Below, piece by piece: positions 15,209 through 24,711 of a stretch of DNA of 64,000 nucleotides (its first letter is position 1; every line of letters begins with the position of its first letter). The translations under genes and the position numbers were made by a program. The notes under the pieces were generated by a model that did not search any database, was not told where the DNA came from, and saw nothing but the letters and a program-made list of their open reading frames with translations. Source of the stretch: JAJEEA01 sp965243615 (GTDB lineage Bacteria > Acidobacteriota > Vicinamibacteria > Vicinamibacterales > UBA8438); assembly GCA_965243615.1 (NCBI GenBank), contig CBDEVO010000003.1, forward strand, positions 1,798,001 to 1,862,000, read 5' to 3'.

Positions 15209-18166
15209 GTGACTGCTTCGCCGCGGATCCGGCTGCACAGCGCGCCGGACCTGCCGTCGTTTCGCCTCGCGATTGCCGACTGCCTCGACTGGAACCGGTC
15301 CCGGGACCTGCGCGCGTCGATGGTCCTGGTGGCGTCCCGCGCGGCCGCGGGGCAGTTGCGGTGGACCCTCGAGCAGCGGCTGCTGGCGCGGAGGGCGGCG
15401 TTCGTGCTTCCCCCCCTGGTGACCCGCGGCGGGCTCTACGACGAGCTGCATCGCCGGTTGGACGAGGCCCCGGCGCGGCTCGGCGCGGCCGAGCGGCTCG
15501 TGTGCGGGCGGGCGGCGGCCGAGGAGGCGCGGGCCTCCGGGGTGGAGCCGCCGTTCAACCTGCGGCCGGGGCTGGTCGACGAGTTTCTCGGGCTCTACGA
15601 CGATCTGCGCCGCAACCGGCGGGAGGTCGATGCCTTCGAGGGGGTGCTCGTCGAGAGGCTGGAACCGAGCCGGGACCTCGATCGCGGCGCCCGCCGCATG
15701 CTGCGCCAGACACGGTTCCTCGCCGCGATGTTCCGGGCCTACGAGCGTCGGGTCGCGGCGTCGGGCCGGATCGACGAGCACGGGGTGCGGGCATCGGCCC
15801 TCGCGGGCGGGCTGCGCCGCCCGGTGACGCAGGTGGTGCTGACCGTCGCCGACCGGGCGTCGGGTCACGACGGCCTGTGGCCCGGGGACTTCGACCTGCT
15901 GGCCCGCCTTCCCGGTCTCGTCCGGCTCGACGTGGTGTCGACGTCGTCGCTGCTGGCGGCCGGCTATCGGGAGCGGCTCGCGGACCTGCTGCCCGGCATC
16001 GAGGAGACGTCGGTCCCGCCGGCGCCCGGCGCGCGCGCGCGCCTCGTCGCGCCGGATGCGGCGCCCGGGCGGCGCCACTTCACGTGGCGGGACCGCGAGG
16101 AGGAGCTGCTGGCCGTCGTCCGGCAGGTGAAGAGCCGGCCCGCGGTCGAGCGCACCGCGGTCGTGTTCCAGCGGCCGCTGCCGTACCTCTATGCGGCCCG
16201 CCACCTGTTCGCCTCGGCCGGGGTCCCCCACGAGGAGACCGGCGCGCTGCCGCTGGCCTCCGAGCCCTTCGCCGCGGCGATCGACCTGGTGCTGTCGTTC
16301 GTGTCGTCGGGGTGTGCGCGCCGCCCCACCGTCGAGCTGCTCGGGTCCCCGCACTTTCTCTTCACCGATGCGGACGGACCCCTCGACCCGTCGGCGGCAC
16401 CGGCCCTGGACGAGGCCCTCCGCGATGCCCGGTACGTGGGCGGAGACCACGAGGCCGCGATCGGCCCCGGCCGCCCGCTCCGCCGGCTCGCGGTGCGCTG
16501 GGCCGGTCCCGACGGGCGCGGCCGGCGCACCCTGGCCGCCCGGGCCGCGCGGGCGGCAGCGGCCGCCGGCGACGAGCTCGCGCTGCTTGCCCGGCCGGGT
16601 CCGGCGAGCGTCCTGATCGACTGCCTGGTACGGTTCGTCGGCGCGCACCGCCCGCCGCCGCCGCACGACGCCGGGATCGCGTCCCGCGAGTCGCGGGCGC
16701 GCGCCGCCGTGCTCGCGGTCCTGCGCGACTGGCGGGACGCCCATGTCCGCCACGACGATCCGGTCGTCGACCTGGCCGCGATCACGTCGACCCTGCGGCG
16801 CCTGATCGAGGGGGCGACCTTCGCCGTCTCCGACCCCGGTGCTCCTTCCGATCCGGGCGGCGTGGTGCTCACCGACGCGCACGCCGCGCGGTACGGCGCC
16901 TTCGACAATCTCTGCCTGGTGGGTCTCGTGGACCGCGAGTGGCCCAATCTCGCACGCGCCAGCTCGTTGTACCCGGCGGCGCTGCTGCACCGACTCGGGT
17001 GGCCGCGCGAGGTCGACCGGCAGCGGGCGGCCCGCGCCGCCTTCCGCGACCTGCTGGGGTCGGCGGCCCGTCGAGTCACGGTGTCCACCGTCGCCTTCGA
17101 GGACGACGCGGTCGTGGCGGGGTCGCCGATGCTCGAGGACCTCGCCGATTCGGACGTCGAGGTCGCCGTCGAACCTCCCCCGGCCGGGCGGGTGACGGCG
17201 GACGCGGGACTCGCCGAGGTCCCCGCCGCGGTGCCGCTCGCGGACGGGCCGGCCGGGTGGCTGGCCCTGCGCGAAAGGCGCCGGGCCGGGGCGGACGCCC
17301 GGGTCGGCGGGCAGACCGGCCCGCTCGCGCCGGCCGTCTACGCGGTCAGCGCCGTCGAGCGCTACCTGAGCTGTCCCTTCCAGTACTTCGCGTCGGCGGT
17401 GCTGCGGCTCGGCGACGAGCCCGACGACGAGGTCATCCTGAGTCCGCGCTCGCGCGGTCGCTTCGTGCACGAGGTCCTGCACGCGTTCTTCGAGCGATGG
17501 CAGGACGAGGACGGCGGCGCCGTCGACGTCGAGTCGTTCCCGCGCGCCCGCGCCCTCGCCGCCGCCGTCGCCGAGGAGCGGCTGGCGGAGCTGCCGCCCC
17601 GGGACCGGGCGGTGGAGCGGGTCCGCCTGCTGGGCTCGCCGGCCGGCGCCGGCGTCCTCGACCGCCTGCTGATGCTCGAGGCGGACCGTCCGGGCCGGGT
17701 GGTGGAGCGGCTGCTGGAGGTCCGGCTCGACGGCGTGCACCGGCTCGACGGCGCGGCCGCCCCCCGCCCGGTGCGGCTGCGCGGCACCGCCGACCGCGTC
17801 GACCTGATCGAGGGAGGGCGGTTGCGGGTGGTCGACTACAAGACCGGTCAAGCGCCCGACCGCGCCCGCTCGCTGCAGCTTCCCGTCTACGGGCGGTGCG
17901 CGGAGCAGGCGCTCGCGGGCCGTCATGGGCGCGAGTGGCGGCTCGCCGAGGCGGGCTACGTCGCGTTCGGCGAGCCGCGGACCTGGGTGCCGCTGGACCG
18001 CCGGCACGACATCGCGGCGGCGTCGGCGGAAGGCCAGCGGCGCTTTCTCGAGACGGTCGACGGGATCGAGGAGGGGCGGTTCCCGGTGCGCCCCGCCGAG
18101 CCCTACCGCTGCGCCTTCTGCGACTATCCCACGGTGTGCAGGAAGGACTACGTCGGTGACGAGTGA
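15209..18166 (+). CDS. addB: AddB-like helicase-nuclease subunit (PD-(D/E)XK, Fe-S)
   Basis: A 985-residue subunit of the AddAB recombination nuclease. The C-terminal nuclease has GRFVHEVLHAFFERW and RGTADRVDLIEGG followed by VVDYKTGQ, the PD-(D/E)XK core. Four cysteines (one in YLSCPFQYFAS, three in CAFCDYPTVC) form the expected 4Fe-4S clamp. No Walker A is visible at the N terminus, so the helicase fold is likely inactive, as in some AddB lineages. GTG at 15209 precedes the conserved IRLHSAPDL; an ATG at 15143 adds only low-quality residues. Its stop overlaps the addA start by 11 bp. Confidence 0.9.
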   Translation: MTASPRIRLHSAPDLPSFRLAIADCLDWNRSRDLRASMVLVASRAAAGQLRWTLEQRLLARRAAFVLPPLVTRGGLYDELHRRLDEAPARLGAAERLVCGRAAAEEARASGVEPPFNLRPGLVDEFLGLYDDLRRNRREVDAFEGVLVERLEPSRDLDRGARRMLRQTRFLAAMFRAYERRVAASGRIDEHGVRASALAGGLRRPVTQVVLTVADRASGHDGLWPGDFDLLARLPGLVRLDVVSTSSLLAAGYRERLADLLPGIEETSVPPAPGARARLVAPDAAPGRRHFTWRDREEELLAVVRQVKSRPAVERTAVVFQRPLPYLYAARHLFASAGVPHEETGALPLASEPFAAAIDLVLSFVSSGCARRPTVELLGSPHFLFTDADGPLDPSAAPALDEALRDARYVGGDHEAAIGPGRPLRRLAVRWAGPDGRGRRTLAARAARAAAAAGDELALLARPGPASVLIDCLVRFVGAHRPPPPHDAGIASRESRARAAVLAVLRDWRDAHVRHDDPVVDLAAITSTLRRLIEGATFAVSDPGAPSDPGGVVLTDAHAARYGAFDNLCLVGLVDREWPNLARASSLYPAALLHRLGWPREVDRQRAARAAFRDLLGSAARRVTVSTVAFEDDAVVAGSPMLEDLADSDVEVAVEPPPAGRVTADAGLAEVPAAVPLADGPAGWLALRERRRAGADARVGGQTGPLAPAVYAVSAVERYLSCPFQYFASAVLRLGDEPDDEVILSPRSRGRFVHEVLHAFFERWQDEDGGAVDVESFPRARALAAAVAEERLAELPPRDRAVERVRLLGSPAGAGVLDRLLMLEADRPGRVVERLLEVRLDGVHRLDGAAAPRPVRLRGTADRVDLIEGGRLRVVDYKTGQAPDRARSLQLPVYGRCAEQALAGRHGREWRLAEAGYVAFGEPRTWVPLDRRHDIAAASAEGQRRFLETVDGIEEGRFPVRPAEPYRCAFCDYPTVCRKDYVGDE

Positions 18167-21100
18167 GCGCCAGTTGCCGCTGTTCGGGGAGGGGTCCGGG
18201 GACGCCCGTGGCCGCCGGACCCGACCGGGCCGCCCCCCCGGCGTCCTGCGCGACGCGGCGGCGCGGGCGTTCGCTGTCGATCCGGCCAACAACGTCGTCC
18301 TGGAGGCTTCGGCGGGCACCGGCAAGACCACCGTTCTCGTGTCGCGCTACGTCAATCTCCTGCGGGCGGGGGTCGACCCGTCCAACATTCTCGCCATCAC
18401 GTTCACGCGGCAGGCGGCGGCGGAGATGCGGGACCGCATCATCCGGCAGCTCCGGCGCTCGGCCGACGGGCCGCCCGCCGACCGGGACCGCTGGCGGGGG
18501 CTGCGCGACCGGTTGGGAGACATCGCCATCAGCACCATCGACGCGTTCTGCCTTTCCCTGCTGCGCGAGTTTCCCCTCGAGGCGGATCTCGATCCGGGGT
18601 TCGGGATGACGGACGAGACCGAGGCGCCCCGGCTCGTTCAGCAGGCCCTGGACCGGACCCTCGCGGTCTGCGGCGCGCTGGCCGCCGACGACGTCGCGGT
18701 GGCGATGGTGCTGGCCCGCCTGGGGCCGGGACGGGTGCGGACCGCGCTCGCCCATCTGCTGGAGCGGCGGCTGGTGGCGCCGGCGGCGCTGCAGCGGTTC
18801 CTGATGGCCGGGCCCCGCGGGATGACCGCCGAGGGGGCGTGCCGCGACGCGGCGGAGAGGCTTGCCGGCCTCCTCGACGGGGTCGACGGCGGCCTGGAGC
18901 GGTTCCTCGCGGACGGCCCACTCGGGCATCCCCGGTTCCGGGCCCTCGCGCGAGCGCTTCCCGGGCTCGCGGAGCAGGCCCGGTCCGGGCCCGAGGGGCC
19001 GCGGCTCCTGCTCGACCGCATCCGCGAGTACTTCCTGACCGCGGCGGGAGAGCCGCGCCGGCGGTTCGCGCCGTTCCGCGTCGATCAGTGCCGGTCTCCC
19101 GCGGCGTGGCGGCGGCACCGCGGCATCGCGCGGGCCGTCGCACCGGCGGTGGCGGAGGCGCTGGCCGCGCTCGACCGCGATCTCAACGTGGTGCTCGCGC
19201 GCGGCGTGCAGCGCATGTTCGCGATCGCGGTAACGGAGTACGAGCGGGAGCTCGCCGCCCGCTCCGTGCTCGACTTCCCGGGGGTGCTGGCCCGCGCCCT
19301 GGACCTGCTGCGCCGCATGGACGAGTTCGCTCAGAGCCGCTACCGGCTCGAGTCGCGCTATCACCACGTGCTCGTCGACGAGTTCCAGGACACGAGCCGG
19401 GCCCAGTGGGAGCTGGTGTCGCTGCTCGTGAAGTCGTGGGGGGAGGGGCTCGGCCTCGTGGACGACGCGCCGGTGCCCCCCTCGGTGTTCGTCGTGGGCG
19501 ACCGCAAGCAGTCGATCTACGGGTTCCGCGACGCCGAGGCCGCGGTCATCGAGGACGCCGCCGGCTCGATCGGGGCCCTGCGCCCGGAGGGCGGGGTGCG
19601 CCGGTCGATCTCCCACAGCTTCCGCGCGGTGCCGGCCCTGCTCGCGTTCGTCAACGACCTGTTCGGCGCCGTCGACAAGGCCGACCGCCCCCGCGACGGG
19701 TTCAGGTACGACGCGAGGGACCGGTTCCCCGTCGAGCCCGAGCCCCCGCGGGCGGCCGCCGAGGGCGGACGCGCCGCGGGTCCGCCCCTCGGGCTGGTGC
19801 TCGCCGACAGCCTGGAGGCGTGCGCGGAGCGGGTCGCCGGCGAGGTGGCCCGGCTGCTGGACGGGACACCGGTACGGGACCGCGACGACGGCACGGTCCG
19901 CCGCGCCGTCCCGGGCGACGTCGCGATACTGTTCCGGTCGCGCGAGACGCACCGGGAGTTCCAGGCCGCCCTGGAGGCGCGCGGGATTCCCGCCTGCGTC
20001 TACAAGGGCCTCGGGTTCTTCGACGCCGACGAGATCAAGGACTGCCGCGCCCTGCTCCGGTTCCTCGCGGATCCCGCTTCGGAGCTCCGGGCGGCGGCCC
20101 TGCTGCGATCGCGGCTCGTCGGCGTCACCGATCGCACGCTGGCCGGGCTGGCCGGTCATCTCGCCGAGGCCCTGCGCCCGGGCGGGCCCGAGCCCTGCCT
20201 CGAACGGCTGGATCCGCTGGACCGGGATCTCCTGCTGCGCCTGCGGGCGAGCGTTCCCCGCTGGCTGGCCGCCGTCGACCGCGTCCCTCCCGCCGAGCTC
20301 GTCGACCGCGTTCTCGCCGACTGCGCCTACGCGTTCGAGCTGCGGGGGCCGCGACTCGTGCAGGCGCGGGAGAACCTGAAGAAGCTGCGCGGGCTGGTCC
20401 GCCGCGTGCAGAACCGCGGGTTCGCCACCATGGCCCGGATCGCCGAGCACGTCGACCGCCTCTCCGGCGACGTGTCGAACGCGGTGGTCGACGCCTTCGA
20501 CGCGGTCAACCTGATGACCGTCCACGCCGCCAAGGGGCTCGAGTTCCCGGTGGTGTTCCTGGTCGAGCTGGCGCGCGGCGCGGGCGGTCCCCCCCCGCCG
20601 ATCCGGGTGGTGGCCGACCGGGGCGACGGCGAGCCGTCGGTCTCGGTGGCCCCGTTCCGGTCTGCCGCCGATCGTGACCGGCGGGACCGGGAACGGGAGG
20701 AGAGCAAGCGACTGCTCTACGTGGCGGCGACCCGCGCGCGCGACCGCCTGTACCTCTCGGCGACCCTGGCCGCGGGAACCATCGAGCCGGGCGTCGGGAG
20801 CCTGGCCGCGGTGATGCCGCCGGCGCTCCTCGCCCGGCTCGCGGCGGGCGCGGCGAAGGGGGGGCGGGTGAGCTGGACGGGCCCGTCGGGCCGTGCCCAC
20901 GGCTTCGCCGTCGTCGGGGCGGCGGCGGCTGAGGATGCCTTCCGCCCGCCCGAGGCGCCGCTCCCCGCCGAGCCGGACCGGTTCGGGCCGTGGCGCCCGG
21001 CCGGGGGGCCGCCCCGGGTCGCGGCCACCGCCCTCGCGGCGGACACGGCGCCGGCGGTCGGCGCGGGGCGGACGCGCGGGGTCGACCGCGTGGTGGGGCG

Positions 21101-21536
21101 TCTCGTCCACCGGCTCCTGCGGGAGGACGGGGAAGGGGCGGGGCGCGTTTCCGGCGACGCGGAGCCGGTGGCCCGGATCGTGGCGGCGATGGAGCGCGAG
21201 GAGCGCGCTCGAGCCGACCATCAGGCGCTGGCCGAAGAGGCCGCGGGCGTCTACCGGCGCGCCGTCCGCCGGCCGGACGTGGCCGCGCTCCTCGAGGGCG
21301 ACTGCCTGTTCGAGGTCCCGTTCACGCTCCGCCGCGACGGCGACGCCGGACCCATCTTCGTCCGCGGCGCCATCGACTGCCTTCGCCGACGGCCCGATGG
21401 GGGGGTGACGGTCGTCGAGTTCAAGAGCGGCGCCGCCCGGCCCGAGCACGAGACGCAACTCGCGCTCTACCTGGAGGCGGCGCGCGCCCTGTTTCCGAGC
21501 CGGCCTGTCGACGGCCGCGTGCTGTACCTGTCGTGA
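18156..21536 (+). CDS. addA: AddA-like UvrD-family helicase-nuclease
   Basis: A 1126-residue superfamily 1A helicase with a C-terminal nuclease. Motif I is EASAGTGKTTVLVSRY, Ia ITFTRQAAAEMRDRI, II LVDEFQDTSRAQWE, III VVGDRKQSIYGFRDAE, IV SHSFRAVPALL, V MTVHAAKGLEFPVV and VI KRLLYVAATRARDRL. The nuclease motifs GRLVHRLLRED, GAIDCLRRRP and VVEFKSG lie in the last 150 residues. With AddB it resects double-strand breaks and degrades foreign linear DNA. GTG at 18156 overlaps the addB end. It is the expected partner and order. Confidence 0.95.
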   Translation: MTSERQLPLFGEGSGDARGRRTRPGRPPGVLRDAAARAFAVDPANNVVLEASAGTGKTTVLVSRYVNLLRAGVDPSNILAITFTRQAAAEMRDRIIRQLRRSADGPPADRDRWRGLRDRLGDIAISTIDAFCLSLLREFPLEADLDPGFGMTDETEAPRLVQQALDRTLAVCGALAADDVAVAMVLARLGPGRVRTALAHLLERRLVAPAALQRFLMAGPRGMTAEGACRDAAERLAGLLDGVDGGLERFLADGPLGHPRFRALARALPGLAEQARSGPEGPRLLLDRIREYFLTAAGEPRRRFAPFRVDQCRSPAAWRRHRGIARAVAPAVAEALAALDRDLNVVLARGVQRMFAIAVTEYERELAARSVLDFPGVLARALDLLRRMDEFAQSRYRLESRYHHVLVDEFQDTSRAQWELVSLLVKSWGEGLGLVDDAPVPPSVFVVGDRKQSIYGFRDAEAAVIEDAAGSIGALRPEGGVRRSISHSFRAVPALLAFVNDLFGAVDKADRPRDGFRYDARDRFPVEPEPPRAAAEGGRAAGPPLGLVLADSLEACAERVAGEVARLLDGTPVRDRDDGTVRRAVPGDVAILFRSRETHREFQAALEARGIPACVYKGLGFFDADEIKDCRALLRFLADPASELRAAALLRSRLVGVTDRTLAGLAGHLAEALRPGGPEPCLERLDPLDRDLLLRLRASVPRWLAAVDRVPPAELVDRVLADCAYAFELRGPRLVQARENLKKLRGLVRRVQNRGFATMARIAEHVDRLSGDVSNAVVDAFDAVNLMTVHAAKGLEFPVVFLVELARGAGGPPPPIRVVADRGDGEPSVSVAPFRSAADRDRRDREREESKRLLYVAATRARDRLYLSATLAAGTIEPGVGSLAAVMPPALLARLAAGAAKGGRVSWTGPSGRAHGFAVVGAAAAEDAFRPPEAPLPAEPDRFGPWRPAGGPPRVAATALAADTAPAVGAGRTRGVDRVVGRLVHRLLREDGEGAGRVSGDAEPVARIVAAMEREERARADHQALAEEAAGVYRRAVRRPDVAALLEGDCLFEVPFTLRRDGDAGPIFVRGAIDCLRRRPDGGVTVVEFKSGAARPEHETQLALYLEAARALFPSRPVDGRVLYLS

Positions 21537-21591
21537 GGCGTTCCGGAGCCTGTCGTGAGGCGTTCCGGAGCGGACCGCGCACGGGTGTGGA

Positions 21592-21789
21592 TCAGCTGCG
21601 GATGAGGACCGGATCGGCGACGAGCCGGTCCGCCCAGGTCCGGGCCTCGGCCGCGGCCTCGGCTTCGGTGCGACCCACGAGGATTACCGAATCGAGCGGC
21701 TCGTCGCCGCCGTCCCGGGTGACCCAGGCGATCCAGTGCGCGCCGCGGGACCGGGTCCTGATGTCCAACTGGATGTTGTCACTCGTCAT
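21592..21789 (-). CDS. Small hypothetical protein
   Basis: A 65-residue acidic protein (MTSDNIQLDIRTRSRG...) with no known motif. It has a short beta-hairpin-like first half (HWIAWVTR) and a helical second half (TEAEAAAEARTWADRL), resembling small HicB-like or DUF folds, but I do not assign it. It is convergent with addA. Confidence 0.5.
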   Translation of the reverse strand: MTSDNIQLDIRTRSRGAHWIAWVTRDGGDEPLDSVILVGRTEAEAAAEARTWADRLVADPVLIRS

Positions 21790-21885
21790 GGCCGCCCGAG
21801 ATCGTATCGTACCGCGTGCCCGCAAGCGGCGTGAGCGTCCCGGCCCGCGGGCGGGCGGCCCGCACGCCTCCACGCGGCCGCCTCG

Positions 21886-22083
21886 TCAGGGCCTTCGGTA
21901 CCCGCAGATGAGGCACTGCCAGCGGGCGGCCTCGCCTTGCGGCCGGTCGGCGCGGCCGGACGGCAGGGAGTCCATCAGCGCCTGCCAGGGAGGCGCGGTG
22001 GGCTCGAGGATGCCGCCGCAGTCCGGACAGGTCGGCAGCGTGGGACGGCCGGGGCCCGCCGTCGGCGTCGCGGGGTCGGGCAT
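21886..22083 (-). CDS. Small zinc-ribbon hypothetical protein
   Basis: A 65-residue protein with two CxxC pairs, CPDCGG near residue 18 and CLICGY near the end, forming a zinc ribbon that brackets a helical middle (PPWQALMDSLP). ATG at 22083 is preferred; the frame could start at a TTG at 22122, but that lacks support and falls on the promoter of the divergent gene. Confidence 0.6.
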   Translation of the reverse strand: MPDPATPTAGPGRPTLPTCPDCGGILEPTAPPWQALMDSLPSGRADRPQGEAARWQCLICGYRRP

Positions 22084-22126
22084 GGGGCGCACAACCGTAG
22101 CACCTGGCTTCCCGTCTGACAAGCCA

Positions 22127-22156
22127 TTGACAAGGCCGGAGGGCCACTCCTAAGGT
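22127..22156 (+). promoter_or_regulatory. Predicted promoter of the DnaJ-like gene
   Basis: TTGACA and TAAGGT with an 18-bp spacer. The -10 ends 9 bp before the ATG at 22166, so the transcript has almost no leader. Confidence 0.55.
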
Positions 22157-22165
22157 AGTTGGCCG

Positions 22166-22774
22166 ATGTCCGACTATCGCCGGAGACCCGGTCCGCCGCA
22201 CTCGCCCACCCTGCACGAAGTCAGGCGCGCCTGGCGCGACCTCGCGCGGCGGTCCCGGGCGCGGCGCGGCGAGCCGGGCCGCGGCGATCGGCTCGATACG
22301 TGGCACGTGGCCTATGCGGTGGACGGGCCGGACGGCGGCGGCGCCGAGGAAGCGGGGGGTCCGCCCGGGGGGCCGGGGCGCGCGGAGGCGTGCGACGAGG
22401 CCTTTCGCGACGAGGTCGACGTCGATTTCCCTTCGATGACGAGACTCGTCGACCGGATGCGCCGGTCGTTCTTCGGCGAGGCCGCCACGCGCCTTCTGTC
22501 CGCCGACGTGCGCCTGACGCCGTCGCAGGCCGACCGCGGCGTCAGCGTACCGTTCGACGTGTCCCTGCGTCACACCTGCCCCGCCTGCGGAGGGCGCGGA
22601 GAGGTGTGGCTGGATCCCTGCGGCGCCTGTCACGGCAGCGGGGCGGGGCTGCTGCCGCATCACGTCCAGCTCGTGGTGCCGCCGGGGGTGCGGGACGGCA
22701 CCTGCCTGCGTTTCGACGTGACTCCCCCCTACGCCCCGGTCGCCCGCGTCCGGATGCGCATCTCGGTTCCGTGA
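22166..22774 (+). CDS. DnaJ-like zinc-finger protein lacking an HPD motif
   Basis: A 202-residue protein resembling a cut-down DnaJ. Near residue 135 it has CPACGGRGEVW and then CGACHGSG, half of the usual four CxxCxGxG repeats, followed by a PPGVRDGTCLRF strand of the C-terminal substrate domain. The N terminus (LHEVRRAWRDLARRSRARR) resembles J-domain helix II but the HPD that stimulates DnaK is absent. It may bind clients without driving Hsp70. It is transcribed alone from its own promoter. Confidence 0.75.
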   Translation: MSDYRRRPGPPHSPTLHEVRRAWRDLARRSRARRGEPGRGDRLDTWHVAYAVDGPDGGGAEEAGGPPGGPGRAEACDEAFRDEVDVDFPSMTRLVDRMRRSFFGEAATRLLSADVRLTPSQADRGVSVPFDVSLRHTCPACGGRGEVWLDPCGACHGSGAGLLPHHVQLVVPPGVRDGTCLRFDVTPPYAPVARVRMRISVP

Positions 22775-22794
22775 CGATCCGCGGGGCGGTCGGG

Positions 22795-23430
22795 TCAGAA
22801 CTTGTCGGTGTACTCGCTGACGCCCGGTACGAGCAACCGGCCGCCCTGCAGCGCCTTCGCGATGCACGAGACATGGAGCACCAGCACCCCGAGCTGGGCC
22901 AGGGGCACGAGCAGGAAGGCGAGCCATCCCGCGATGCCGCTCAGTATCGCGAGGGCCATGAACCCGACGAACTCGGCCCCGAACAGGACCAGTCCGTGCT
23001 TGGCGTGCCACCGCACCTCGTGGTCCTGCTCCTCCACGAGAAGCGGGACGAGCGCCAGCAGCCAGAGGTAGGCCAGCACGATCATCAACCCCCGGTTCGG
23101 TGACGCGGTTCCCGGCGGCGGGGGCGCTCCCGGCGGCGCGGATCCGGGAGGCGGCGGTGCGGACTCGGGAGGCGGCGGTGCAGACTCGGGGGGCGGAGCC
23201 GACGCGGAAGGTGGTGCGGGCCCGGCAGCCGTCGGCGCGGTCGCCGGGGGCGGCGGCGCGGACTCGGCAGTCGGCGGTGCGGACTCGGCAGTCGGCAACG
23301 CGGTCTCGGCAGTTGGCGTCGTGGTCGCGGGGGGCGGCGGCTCGGTCGTGGGGGCCGGTGACGCGGGCGAGGACGGCGGCGGCGGCGGCGTGGCCGCCGG
23401 ATCGGGCTTCTGTTCGTCGGTCATCATCAT
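22795..23430 (-). CDS. DUF4870 membrane protein with Pro-rich N terminus
   Basis: A 211-residue protein. Residues 1 to about 112 are a low-complexity Pro/Ala/Ser/Thr region with tandem units such as ESAPPPP and TAESAPP. The rest is a DUF4870 (Tic20-like) domain: three hydrophobic helices with the family sequence EEQDHEVRWHAKHGLVLF between helix one and two. Members are small inner-membrane proteins of unknown role. The DNA of the repeat region carries matching tandem repeats and may vary in length between strains. Confidence 0.85.
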   Translation of the reverse strand: MMMTDEQKPDPAATPPPPPSSPASPAPTTEPPPPATTTPTAETALPTAESAPPTAESAPPPPATAPTAAGPAPPSASAPPPESAPPPPESAPPPPGSAPPGAPPPPGTASPNRGLMIVLAYLWLLALVPLLVEEQDHEVRWHAKHGLVLFGAEFVGFMALAILSGIAGWLAFLLVPLAQLGVLVLHVSCIAKALQGGRLLVPGVSEYTDKF

Positions 23431-23586
23431 CTCCGGGCGCGAACCGGCGGTCGGCGGCGGCCGGGCGCGTGCCTCCGGCCGTCGGACTACTTGCTAGAGT
23501 TTCTACGATCTGACTAAGCTGAGAGTTCCGTTGTGGTCGTGCCGTGGCCGGAGGCGTCACGCCGCGACCGGGAAGTGTTGAGGACC

Positions 23587-24699
23587 ATGCAGTCAGTCGA
23601 ACCGTCGGCAGTGATGGAAGCGCTTCGCGTCGTGCGCGACCCGGACCTGGGCCGCGACATCGTCAACCTCGGATTCGTGAAGGACCTCCGCATCGACGCC
23701 GGACAGGTGTCGTTCGCGATCGAGCTGACCACCCCGGCGTGCCCGGTGAAGGAGCAGATGCACGATCAGGCGGTGGCCGCGGTCTCGGCCCTCGACGGGG
23801 TGACCGGCGTCTCCGTCGAGATGACCGCCAACGTGCGCGCGGTGGCCTCGCCCGACGCGGGCCGCGCCCCCATTCCCGGCGTCAGGAACGTCGTCGCGGT
23901 CGGGGCCGGCAAGGGCGGGGTCGGCAAGAGCACGGTGGCGGTCAACCTCGCCCTGGCGCTGTCCCGGTACGGCGGGCGCGTCGGCCTGATCGACGCGGAC
24001 GTCTACGGCCCCAACATCCCGATCATGCTGGGCGTGCGGGCGCAGCTCGAGACCGACGGCAAGAAGATCAAGCCGGCGCGAAAGCACGGCATCCCGGTGG
24101 TGTCGATGGGCTTCCTGACCCAGGACGAGACCCCCATCATCTGGCGCGGCCCGATGCTGCACGGCGTCGTGCAGCAGTTCTTCCGCGAGGTGCGGTGGGA
24201 CGAGCTGGACTACCTCGTGGTCGACATGCCCCCGGGCACGGGAGACGTCGCGCTGAGCCTGAGCCAGACCGTCCCGGTGTCGGGGGCGGTGGTGGTGACG
24301 ACGCCCCAGACCGTCTCCCTCGCCGACTCGCGCCGCGCGGTGGCGATGTACCGGAAGCTGAACGTGCCGGTCCTCGGCCTCGTCGAGAACATGAGCTACT
24401 TCATCTGCCCGGCCTGCGACCACGAGAGCGACATCTTCGGGAAGGGCGGGGGCGAGGCGACGGCCGCGGCGGTGGGGGTCCCGTTCCTCGGGCGGATTCC
24501 CATCTACCAGCCGATTCGCGAAGGCGGCGACTCGGGGAACCCGCTCGTCGTCTCCGAGCCCGAGTCGTCGGCGGCGCGGGCGTTCCTCGACGTCGCGGAG
24601 CGCACCGCGGCCGAGGTGTCGATCGCCGCTCTCGGGGCCGCCGCCTCCGGCGGCGCGGCCGCGGTCGGCGGGGCCGCCGCCCCTGCCGGCGCGTCATGA
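23587..24699 (+). CDS. mrp: Mrp/NBP35-type P-loop Fe-S carrier (ApbC)
   Basis: A 370-residue protein in two parts: an N-terminal MIP18/DUF59 domain (VRDPDLGRDIVNLGFV, TTPACPVKEQM) and a ParA-like ATPase with the deviant Walker A GKGGVGKST near residue 108, Walker B LVVDMPPGTGD and the bridging CPAC pair. It assembles and transfers 4Fe-4S clusters in the cytoplasm. ATG at 23587 has GAGGA just upstream; an earlier ATG adds 18 residues. The last 25 residues are an Ala/Gly tail. Confidence 0.95.
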   Translation: MQSVEPSAVMEALRVVRDPDLGRDIVNLGFVKDLRIDAGQVSFAIELTTPACPVKEQMHDQAVAAVSALDGVTGVSVEMTANVRAVASPDAGRAPIPGVRNVVAVGAGKGGVGKSTVAVNLALALSRYGGRVGLIDADVYGPNIPIMLGVRAQLETDGKKIKPARKHGIPVVSMGFLTQDETPIIWRGPMLHGVVQQFFREVRWDELDYLVVDMPPGTGDVALSLSQTVPVSGAVVVTTPQTVSLADSRRAVAMYRKLNVPVLGLVENMSYFICPACDHESDIFGKGGGEATAAAVGVPFLGRIPIYQPIREGGDSGNPLVVSEPESSAARAFLDVAERTAAEVSIAALGAAASGGAAAVGGAAAPAGAS

Positions 24700-24711
24700 G
24701 GCAGTGCCAGG

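Noticed and set aside
14594..18331. A long reverse frame of about 1245 codons over addB
   Set aside because: An antisense shadow of addB; composition is Arg/Pro/Gly-rich and no domain is visible. The same reasoning removed several frames of 400 to 1300 codons elsewhere.
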